Source: Desulfobacteraceae bacterium (lineage in GTDB: Bacteria; Desulfobacterota; Desulfobacteria; Desulfobacterales; Desulfobacteraceae). From it: a DNA stretch of 9,298 bases. Shown piece after piece: positions 1-6,024 of the stretch. The DNA lies in contig PIVQ01000255.1 of assembly GCA_003354055.1 (NCBI GenBank), positions 1 to 9,298 on the forward strand, given 5' to 3'. Below the pieces are notes generated by a model that worked only from the letters and a program-made list of their open reading frames with translations, did not search any database and was not told the DNA's origin. Position 1 is the first letter of the stretch. Each line of letters begins with the position of its first letter. A program made the position numbers and the translations under genes.

Positions 1-3
1 CTT

Positions 4-134
4 AGGAATCGTTACAAAATAACTTGATCTAAATACCCTGAAGGGCAGAAACTTGTTTCCAAAACCCCTTAAAAACTGCTTAAAGCGGCGGGTATTTTGA
101 AAACAAAAGATCAAGTAATTTGGGAGCCGATCCT
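4..134 (+). repeat. Palindromic MITE-like repeat, left copy (131 bp)
   Basis: This block recurs in inverted orientation at 9098-9217. The outer 65 bp (4-68) are identical to the complement of 9153-9217. The inner arm (about 96-134) also matches, with a few substitutions, and this copy has about 11 extra bases at its centre (roughly 79-92). The element is a single long imperfect palindrome: its outer end AGGAATCG faces inner end CGATCCT, and an ACTTGATCT-type segment lies about 20 bases inside each end. A small accessory hairpin CCCT-GA-AGGG sits at 36-45 on one arm only, which gives the element a direction. CTTA occurs at 1-4 and again at 133-136, a possible 3-4 bp target duplication. The inner end touches the lon stop codon, so the fold could also stop lon transcription. 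No coding capacity is seen. Confidence 0.8.
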
Positions 135-2527
135 TAACCGAATACAATTTTATAAACATCTTTATATTTTTTAGCAAAGTGGAACTTTATTCCTTCTTTA
201 ATGTGATCCGGCAGTTTCTTAAATTCACTTGAACATCCGTCAGGCAGGATAATCTCATTGATCCCGGTTCTCCGGGCAGCAATAATCTTTTCCTTGATTC
301 CTCCTACGGGCAGCACTTCACCGGTCAGCGTAATTTCACCGGTCATGGCCAGGGGACGGTCAATGGATCTGCCTGTGGCCAGGGATACCAGGGCTGTGGT
401 AATGGTGACACCCGCACTGGGGCCATCCTTGGGTGTTGCCCCTTCAGGCACATGAAGATGAAGAAAACTGGAATCAAAATAATCTTCTTCCACCCCATAG
501 GCCTTTGCATTGGCACGGACATGGGAATGGGCGATAGTCGCTGATTCCTGCATTACCTCTCCGAGTTTGCCGGTAAGCTTGAACCCGGGTGTTTTCCCAT
601 GCACACGCAAAGCCTCAATGGAAAGGGTAGCCCCGCCCATCTGGGTCCAGGCAAGACCTGTGACAATCCCCACCCCTTTCATCTGTTTCTCAGGCTTAAA
701 TATGGGCGGTCCCAACAGATCTTCCAGGGATTTTATATTAATCCTCACCTTCGTCAATTTTTCTTTTAAGATCCGTACGATACTTTTCCGGATAATCTTG
801 TTGAGCAGCTTCTCAAGATTTCTCACTCCGGCTTCCCGTGCATATCCTTCGATCAGATGACGAATCGTCGGATCGGTAATGGTAATGGTTGCGGCATTGA
901 GCTTGTTCCGTTTCAGCAGTCTTGGCCAGAGATGTTTTCTGGCGATCTCCAGTTTTTCAGCCGTGATGTATCCGGACAAATTGATTCTGTCCATCCGGTC
1001 CAGCAGGGGTCCGGGGATAGTGTCCAGGGTATTGGCCGTACAGATAAACAAAACCTTGGACAAATCGATTCTCAGATCCATGTAATGGTCCAGAAATTCA
1101 GAATTCTGTTCCGGATCCAGCACTTCCAGAAGGGCGGATGCCGGATCACCCTGGTAGGAGGCACCGATCTTATCCACCTCATCCAGCATGATCACGGGAT
1201 TGGCAACTTGTGTATCTTTCAGGGCCTGAACCATCTTGCCGGGTAAGGCGCCTACATAGGTTCTTCGATGGCCCTTGATTTCAGCCTCATCGCGCATGCC
1301 TCCCAGAGAGAAGCGGTAGAACTTTCTGCCCAGGGCTTCGGCAATGGACTTGCCGATGGAGGTTTTTCCCACCCCCGGAGGGCCGACAAACAGAATAATG
1401 GATCCTGAGATATCCTTTTTATAAACCCCTGCGGCAAAGAACTCTATGATCCGTTCCTTTACATCGGAAAGGCCGGCATGGTCACGGTCCAATACCACTT
1501 CGGCCCGTTCTATATCAATATTGTCTTCGGAATGAACACCCCAGGGAAAGGAGGTAACCCAGTCCAGGTAATTTCGTGTTACCCCGTATTCGGAAGATCC
1601 TGTTTCCAGAACAGACAATTTTTCAATTTCCTCTTCAAACCGTTTGACCACATGGTCGGGCGGATTGAGTTTGACAAATTTTTCTTCAAACTTGTCCACA
1701 TCAGATGTTTTATCATCCTTCTGCATGCCCAGTTCTTTCTGGATGGCTTTGAGCTGCTCCTTGAGAAAGAACTTGCGTTTGTTGCCATCCACCTGGGTAT
1801 TGATATCCTTCCGAATCTTGCTCTGGAGCTTGGCAATCTCAATCTCCTTTTGCAGGAGCATCATTACCTTTTTCATCCGGGCAATGACGGATTTTGTTTC
1901 CAGAATATCCTGAAGGTCGCCTCCGTTGGCAGTGGTGATGCCTGCGGCAAAATCTGTCAAAGGCGACGGCTGATCCGGTGAAAACCGGCCCAGGTATTGT
2001 TTGAGGTCTTCTGAGTACAGAGGATTCAGGGACATGAGCTGCTTGATGGATGAAATGATGGAAATGGCATAGGCCTTTAGTTCATCCTCATTTTCCCGGG
2101 TGGGTTTGAAATATTCCACCTGAACCACAAAAGGCGGCTTATCCGAAAGAAACTTCTTGATTTTGAACCGCTCAAGGCCCTGGGCGATAAACTGTAGGTT
2201 ACCTTCCACATCCATAATATTGAGCATCCGCACCACACACCCCACCTCGGGAAAGTCTTCCTTATAGACATACTTTCCTTTGACCTCTTTGAGGTAGGAA
2301 AGGCCCAGCAGGTTCTGGGATTCTTTAGTGGCTTTGACCAGGGTGTCTTCCCATCTCTTTTTAGAGACAATCAGGGGTTGAACCTGGGCCGGCAGATGGG
2401 GACGGCCGGTAATAGGAACCAGGTAAAGGATATCGGGTTTTGTACGCTGGGTGATCAGCCCGCCTTTATTATTTTCGTCATCTTCGATCACGATTTCAGG
2501 TGTAATGGGTTTGGTCTCATCGCTCAT
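134..2527 (-). CDS. lon: ATP-dependent serine protease Lon (endopeptidase La)
   Basis: Lon is a cytoplasmic homo-oligomeric AAA+ protease that unfolds and degrades damaged and short-lived regulatory proteins. The 797-residue product is full length (E. coli Lon is 784). An N-terminal LON substrate-binding domain covers about 32-225 and is followed by a Lys/Glu-rich helical linker to about 340. Walker A GPPGVGKT lies at 382-389 and Walker B with LDEVDK at 448-453. The protease domain (about 610-797) has the catalytic Ser704 in PKDGPSAG and the partner Lys747 in GGIKEK, 43 residues apart as in E. coli. The start is supported by GAGGTGA five bases upstream of the ATG. The stop codon is at the inner edge of the left palindromic repeat. 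The gene is transcribed alone, behind the terminator of the feo operon. Lon is often heat-inducible, but I see only a sigma70-like promoter. The identification is firm. Confidence 0.98.
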   Translation of the reverse strand: MSDETKPITPEIVIEDDENNKGGLITQRTKPDILYLVPITGRPHLPAQVQPLIVSKKRWEDTLVKATKESQNLLGLSYLKEVKGKYVYKEDFPEVGCVVRMLNIMDVEGNLQFIAQGLERFKIKKFLSDKPPFVVQVEYFKPTRENEDELKAYAISIISSIKQLMSLNPLYSEDLKQYLGRFSPDQPSPLTDFAAGITTANGGDLQDILETKSVIARMKKVMMLLQKEIEIAKLQSKIRKDINTQVDGNKRKFFLKEQLKAIQKELGMQKDDKTSDVDKFEEKFVKLNPPDHVVKRFEEEIEKLSVLETGSSEYGVTRNYLDWVTSFPWGVHSEDNIDIERAEVVLDRDHAGLSDVKERIIEFFAAGVYKKDISGSIILFVGPPGVGKTSIGKSIAEALGRKFYRFSLGGMRDEAEIKGHRRTYVGALPGKMVQALKDTQVANPVIMLDEVDKIGASYQGDPASALLEVLDPEQNSEFLDHYMDLRIDLSKVLFICTANTLDTIPGPLLDRMDRINLSGYITAEKLEIARKHLWPRLLKRNKLNAATITITDPTIRHLIEGYAREAGVRNLEKLLNKIIRKSIVRILKEKLTKVRINIKSLEDLLGPPIFKPEKQMKGVGIVTGLAWTQMGGATLSIEALRVHGKTPGFKLTGKLGEVMQESATIAHSHVRANAKAYGVEEDYFDSSFLHLHVPEGATPKDGPSAGVTITTALVSLATGRSIDRPLAMTGEITLTGEVLPVGGIKEKIIAARRTGINEIILPDGCSSEFKKLPDHIKEGIKFHFAKKYKDVYKIVFG

Positions 2528-2593
2528 GGGGTCACCTCAAAATATCATGTTCCGGTTATTGCTGAAAATTCGACGGTATCCTTAACTTCATAT

Positions 2594-2621
2594 ACTATAA
2601 TCAAATAATTTAACCTGACAA
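2594..2621 (-). promoter_or_regulatory. Candidate sigma70-type promoter of lon
   Basis: Read on the minus strand, TTGTCA (2621-2616) is followed after 16 bases by TATAGT (2599-2594). This would start transcription about 60 bases upstream of the lon ATG, in AT-rich sequence. No heat-shock (sigma32) motif or CIRCE element was recognised nearby. The call rests on motif match alone. Confidence 0.45.
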
Positions 2622-2676
2622 TACCTAAACTGATTTTAACTATAACTTAAGATTCTTACCTACCTTAATAGACAGC

Positions 2677-2726
2677 AAAATCCATACCACTCCAAAGCTA
2701 TTCAGCTTTAAAACGGTATGGATTTT
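2677..2726 (-). terminator. Nested-hairpin terminator of the feo operon
   Basis: A perfect 12-bp inverted repeat (2677-2688 with 2715-2726, arms AAAATCCATACC and its complement) encloses a second stem, AAAGCT at 2694-2699 with AGCTTT at 2704-2709 around a four-base loop. On the minus strand it begins 27 bases after the stop of the small Cys-rich gene and its outer stem ends in TTTT, as expected for an intrinsic terminator. It insulates lon from feo transcription. The stem is AT-rich, so efficiency is uncertain. Confidence 0.75.
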
Positions 2727-2752
2727 TAAACGGCTTAATCAAACGGTGGAAT

Positions 2753-2923
2753 TTATTTATGAATAAATTTCTTATCCTGCCCGCAACATGCCTTTTCCGA
2801 AGGGGAGCATCCGCAACTGCTTCCGCAGCCGCACTCTCCCTCTCCTTTATACATTTTAACAAAACTTCTGATGCAGAAGGCCAGAGCTGCCGCCACAATT
2901 ACTCCCACAAGTAGATTTTCCAT
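2753..2923 (-). CDS. FeoB-associated Cys-rich membrane protein
   Basis: This 56-residue gene was read directly from the sequence: ATG at 2923-2921, TAA at 2755-2753, with a strong AGGAGG-type ribosome binding site (TAGGAGGATACGATA then ATG). Residues 3-23 form one hydrophobic, membrane-spanning helix. A short cytosolic-type tail follows with the cluster CGCGSSCGC (31-39) and a CC pair (46-47); with Cys17 there are seven cysteines. This architecture, one helix plus a Cys-rich tail directly downstream of feoB, fits the small FeoB-associated Cys-rich family found in many anaerobes. The family is thought to assist Fe(II) transport, loosely analogous to FeoC, but its biochemical role is not established. 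The tail could bind Fe(II), an Fe-S cluster or another soft metal. It is the third gene of the feo operon, 47 bases after the feoB stop. Confidence 0.85.
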   Translation of the reverse strand: MENLLVGVIVAAALAFCIRSFVKMYKGEGECGCGSSCGCSPSEKACCGQDKKFIHK

Positions 2924-2970
2924 TATCGTATCCTCCTACCCTGATTTATAATTCATTTTATAACCGACTA

Positions 2971-5175
2971 TTATAAAATGACGGATCCCACCTGGTATAC
3001 GGCAACGGAAAGGCCAAATGCCAGGATGGTGTTAAAGCCCACGGAGAACCCTGCCCATTTCCAGGAACCGGTTTCCCTGGCTATACAGACCACGGTCACA
3101 AAGCACGGGGCGTAAAATATGGTGAATATCATCAGGGAAAAGGCAGTCAAAGGTCCCCAGCCAGGCGCAGACTTAAGCTGCTGTGCAAGGGAGGTATTTT
3201 CTTCGGGATCCACCTCTCCTAAAGAGTATGCCGTACCCAGGGTAGAGACCACAACCTCTTTGGCAGCAAACCCGCCCACCAGGGCAATATTGGTCCGCCA
3301 GTCAAACCCTGCGAACTTTGAGACACCTTCCAGGGCCACACCGATGCGGCCGGCTGCAGAATTTTTCAATCCGGCCTGGGCCTCCTGTCCGTCAATAGCA
3401 GCAAGGGATTCTTTGACGGCCAGGGCCTGGGCAGACAATCCTTGCCCCCCCTCTGTCGCCTCAATTTCAGCCAGAACTACAGAGGACACATTTTCTGTCA
3501 CAGCGGACCGTTCTGCCTCAAATTGAGTCAAAGTTGTATCATCCAGTCCGGGAAAGGTCATCATTGCCCAAAGCAGAATGGAAATACCCAAGATAACGGT
3601 ACCGGCCTTTTTCATATACTGCCAGGTCCGCTCCCAGGTGTGAATGAGCAGGCCTTTAAGGGTTGGCAGACGGTAAGGTGGCAATTCCATAACAAAGGGA
3701 GTGGCCTCGCCTTTGATCACGGTTGACCGCAGCAACCTTGCCACCAACAGTGCGCCGGTCCATGAAATAAGGGTAAGAAGCAACATAATCCCGGCCTTGT
3801 TGTCGGCAAAAAATGCTGCGACCAGAAGGGCATATACCGGCAGCTTGGCCCCGCAGTTCATAAAGGGAACCGTCAGCAATGTAGCCAGTCTTTCTTTGGG
3901 GGATTTCAGGGTTCTGGTCGCCATGACACCGGGTACGGCACAACCGCCGGCAATACCGCCGGACACAATAAAGGCCATGACCGAACTGCCGTGAAGACCG
4001 AACATTCTGAAAACCCTATCCAGCATAAAGGCCATTCTTGCCAGATACCCTGTATCTTCCAGAAAAGAGATCCCCAGAAACATGAACATAATCAGGGGGA
4101 CAAATCCAAGTACCCCGCCGACCCCGTCAATGATACCCGATATAATGAGGGATTTCAGCAAGCCGTCGGGAAGTGCTGCCTCAGCCATACCGCCAATCCA
4201 TCCGAACAGACTCTCAAACCATTCCGTGGGAAGGGCGCTGTAGGTAAAGGTAAAATTATACAATCCCATGAGGACTGCTACCATGATCACAGGGCCGAAG
4301 AAACGGTTGGTAAGGACCTTATCAATCTGGTCGGACTGCTGGAGCCGGTTCCGATCCTGGGCATAACGGACCACATTCTGTTTGAGAACCGCATTGATGA
4401 ATCCGTAACGCTGGTCTGCAATCAACCCTTCAGGATGGGCATCCAGGGTGGCAGACAGATGGCTGGACAGACGCTGGGTAATACCGGCCAGTTTGGTTGC
4501 AACCCCTTTGTTTTCATTGTTGCCGAGTTCTATAATCTGTTTGTCGTTCTCAAGATACTTAAGGGCCACCCACCGGGCAGGATAATTCCGGGTCAGAAAA
4601 CCGGCCTTGGATATAATGGCCTCCATTTCATCCAGGGCAGTGTCAATATCCGCCCCATAGGAAATTTTCAGGGGTGCAGGTGACTTGTCCACTCGATTCG
4701 CCACAGCGGCGAGCAATTCTTTCTTACCCTTGCCTGTCCTGGCAACGGTGGGTACCACGGGCACTCCCAACAGCTGGGACAACTTATCAATATCAATTTC
4801 AACCCCCCGTTTCTTGGCCACATCCATCATGTTCAGGGCCACACAGACCGGAATTCCCATCTCCATGAACTGAACCGAAAGATAGAGGTTACGCTCCAGG
4901 TTGGAGGCATCCACAATGTTGACGATCATGGCGGGTTTTTCATTGACCAGAAAATCCCTGGCCACGACTTCTTCAAGGGAATAAGCCGTTAAAGAATAGG
5001 TACCGGGAAGGTCCACCACCTCAAAGGTGCCGACATCCGTGATGCAGGTGCCCTGTTTTTTTTCAACGGTGACCCCGGGGTAATTGCCCACATGCTGGCG
5101 CGCACCGGTAAGTTCATTAAAAAGGGTGGTTTTACCGGAGTTGGGATTACCGGCCAGTGCGATTGCTGTGCTCAT
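2971..5175 (-). CDS. feoB: Ferrous iron transport protein B
   Basis: FeoB is the inner-membrane GTPase permease that imports Fe(II), typically under anoxic conditions. The 734-residue product has the N-terminal G domain: G1 GNPNSGKT (9-16), switch region NYPGVTVE (31-38), G3 DLPG (55-58), G4 NMMD (115-118) and a G5-like TVARTGKG stretch (143-150). A helical spacer (about 175-285) links it to the membrane domain from about 290. The Gate motifs are intact: GGCAVPG with Cys412, PFMNCGAKLPVY with Cys441, then ALVGGFAAKEVVVSTLG (631-647) and a YAPC motif (688-691). A hydrophilic Glu/Ala-rich insert at about 545-605 is a variable soluble loop, not a frameshift. feoB starts one base after the feoA stop, with GAGGT inside the end of feoA as ribosome binding site, so translation is probably coupled. 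Confidence 0.98.
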   Translation of the reverse strand: MSTAIALAGNPNSGKTTLFNELTGARQHVGNYPGVTVEKKQGTCITDVGTFEVVDLPGTYSLTAYSLEEVVARDFLVNEKPAMIVNIVDASNLERNLYLSVQFMEMGIPVCVALNMMDVAKKRGVEIDIDKLSQLLGVPVVPTVARTGKGKKELLAAVANRVDKSPAPLKISYGADIDTALDEMEAIISKAGFLTRNYPARWVALKYLENDKQIIELGNNENKGVATKLAGITQRLSSHLSATLDAHPEGLIADQRYGFINAVLKQNVVRYAQDRNRLQQSDQIDKVLTNRFFGPVIMVAVLMGLYNFTFTYSALPTEWFESLFGWIGGMAEAALPDGLLKSLIISGIIDGVGGVLGFVPLIMFMFLGISFLEDTGYLARMAFMLDRVFRMFGLHGSSVMAFIVSGGIAGGCAVPGVMATRTLKSPKERLATLLTVPFMNCGAKLPVYALLVAAFFADNKAGIMLLLTLISWTGALLVARLLRSTVIKGEATPFVMELPPYRLPTLKGLLIHTWERTWQYMKKAGTVILGISILLWAMMTFPGLDDTTLTQFEAERSAVTENVSSVVLAEIEATEGGQGLSAQALAVKESLAAIDGQEAQAGLKNSAAGRIGVALEGVSKFAGFDWRTNIALVGGFAAKEVVVSTLGTAYSLGEVDPEENTSLAQQLKSAPGWGPLTAFSLMIFTIFYAPCFVTVVCIARETGSWKWAGFSVGFNTILAFGLSVAVYQVGSVIL

Positions 5176-5176
5176 A

Positions 5177-5410
5177 TTAATCTACCTCTACTTGAATATG
5201 GTCAGCTTCATTGTTGCGAAGCGTTAATGTAAATCCCATAATCCGCAGGGATACCGGATCGTACAAAGGTGCTTTTCCCTGGATCTTGACTTCCTTTCCG
5301 GGCACCAGTCCCATATCCCGGAGCCGTCGGCCAAGCTCTCCTGCAGCTTTGACCGAAGCAATAACACCGCTCTGGCCTACCTTCATATCTCTTAAGTTGA
5401 TCTTCACCAC
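5177..5410 (-). CDS. feoA: Ferrous iron transport protein A
   Basis: FeoA is a small cytosolic SH3-like (beta-barrel) protein needed for full FeoB activity. The product shows the usual features: LRDMKVGQSGVI near the N terminus, LGRRLRDMGLVPGKEV in the middle and a terminal beta-rich segment ending in HIQVEVD. I chose the GTG at 5410 (77 residues). It is preceded by AGAAGAGG with six bases of spacing, and the length matches typical FeoA (about 75). A longer reading from an ATG at 5440 would add ten residues (MFLMKQKRKS), but that ATG has no ribosome binding site and lies only about 18 bases from the predicted transcription start. The GTG at 5407 is also possible. It is the first gene of the feoA-feoB-small protein operon and is divergent from the DtxR-family gene. 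Confidence 0.95.
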   Translation of the reverse strand: MVKINLRDMKVGQSGVIASVKAAGELGRRLRDMGLVPGKEVKIQGKAPLYDPVSLRIMGFTLTLRNNEADHIQVEVD

Positions 5411-5449
5411 GGATTTCCTCTTCTGTTTCATTAGAAACATATTGTATGC

Positions 5450-5493
5450 GTTAAGTTTCGAAGTTTTATATACCTAACTTTTACATCAGTCAA
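5450..5493 (-). promoter_or_regulatory. feo operon promoter with candidate operator
   Basis: On the minus strand TTGACT (5493-5488) is followed by exactly 17 bases and TATAAA (5470-5465), a near-consensus sigma70 promoter. It predicts a start near 5458, about 48 bases ahead of the chosen feoA start. Overlapping the -10 and the start point is an inverted repeat GTTAAGT (5450-5456) with ACCTAAC (5472-5478), six of seven positions pairing. That is where a repressor such as the neighbouring DtxR-family protein would block transcription. The promoter is well supported by motif; the operator is inference. Confidence 0.6.
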
Positions 5494-5526
5494 CGATTTT
5501 TTTCAACCAGATAGAAAAATAACCAT

Positions 5527-5553
5527 TTGACTTACTATTTAATCAAGTATAAA
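5527..5553 (+). promoter_or_regulatory. Promoter of the DtxR-family gene with candidate operator
   Basis: TTGACT at 5527-5532 is followed by TATAAA at 5548-5553 (15-base spacing), or alternatively TAAAAA at 5550-5555 (17 bases). The spacer carries a weak palindrome, ACTT at 5530-5533 with AAGT at 5545-5548 plus a few further pairs, in a position suited to autoregulation by the encoded protein. The short spacing makes the exact -10 uncertain. Confidence 0.4.
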
Positions 5554-5583
5554 AAACATCTATATTAATAATGGAGATTAGTG

Positions 5584-5970
5584 ATGACAAAAAAACTTGC
5601 CCTTTCCGAAAGCCTTGAAGACTACCTTGAAACCATATTGGAACTCCAGACCACCAATACGGTTGCCCGGTCCAAGGATATTGCTGAAAAACTGGATATC
5701 AAACGCGGCTCTGTCACCGGGATGCTCAAGAAACTGGCTGCCCAGGAACTGATCAACTACGAACCATACGGATACGTCACCCTCACCCCAAAAGGCGAAA
5801 AAATCGCCAAAGAGATTGAAGGCCGCCATATTGTATTCAAAGATTTTTTATTCAAACATATAGGTGTGGATGAAGAAACGGCAGACGCAACCGCCTGCCG
5901 TATGGAACATGCCATGACTGCTGCAACCTTTAAAAAATTCAAGGCCTTTATTGTAGGATTGGACGCCTAA
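5584..5970 (+). CDS. DtxR/MntR-family metal-dependent transcriptional regulator
   Basis: The 128-residue product is a DtxR-family regulator, which binds Fe(II) or Mn(II) and represses metal uptake genes. A winged helix-turn-helix occupies about 8-70 (recognition segment IKRGSVTGMLKKL) and a dimerisation/metal-binding helix region follows. Likely metal ligands by comparison with MntR and DtxR are Asp13 and Glu16 (DYLE, as MntR D8/E11), His82 (GRH), and Cys105, Glu108 and His109 (CRMEH, as DtxR C102/E105/H106). The SH3-like C-terminal domain of DtxR/IdeR is absent, and the protein is slightly shorter than MntR (about 140). I start at the ATG at 5584, seven bases after GGAG; the upstream GTG at 5581 is too close. 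Divergence from feoA, with promoters back to back, suggests it represses the feo operon. Whether it senses iron or manganese cannot be decided from sequence. Confidence 0.92.
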   Translation: MTKKLALSESLEDYLETILELQTTNTVARSKDIAEKLDIKRGSVTGMLKKLAAQELINYEPYGYVTLTPKGEKIAKEIEGRHIVFKDFLFKHIGVDEETADATACRMEHAMTAATFKKFKAFIVGLDA

Positions 5971-5987
5971 GGCGAACGACTGAATAT

Positions 5988-6023
5988 TAATTTACCCCGA
6001 GTTGTCAGGCCCGGGGTAAATTA
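5988..6023. terminator. Bidirectional hairpin terminator between dtxR-family gene and P-type ATPase
   Basis: A perfect 12-bp inverted repeat (5988-5999 with 6012-6023) pairs TAATTTACCCCG with CGGGGTAAATTA around a 12-base loop. The CCCCG core gives stability and both flanks are T/A-rich. It lies 18 bases after the regulator's stop codon and its other end is one base from the ATPase stop codon, so it can serve both convergent genes. Confidence 0.85.
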
Positions 6024-6024
6024 T

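Noticed and set aside
1478..1981. A 167-codon plus-strand open frame
   Set aside because: It is antisense to lon across the conserved linker/AAA+ boundary, and no ribosome binding site or family resemblance was seen.
3360..3560. Hydrophilic insert in FeoB as a possible frameshift or foreign insertion
   Set aside because: The reading frame is continuous and conserved motifs resume on both sides; this loop is variable in length across FeoB proteins.
3991..4683. A 230-codon open frame on the plus strand
   Set aside because: It lies entirely antisense to the clearly conserved feoB and its translation is low-complexity-like with no recognisable domain, so it is a shadow frame.
5411..5440. Ten-residue N-terminal extension of FeoA from the ATG at 5440
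   Set aside because: That ATG has no ribosome binding site and would have a very short leader, while the GTG at 5410 has a good site and gives the usual family length.
5581..5583. GTG start for the DtxR-family regulator
   Set aside because: It is only four bases from GGAG; the adjacent ATG at 5584 has better spacing and gives a typical N terminus.
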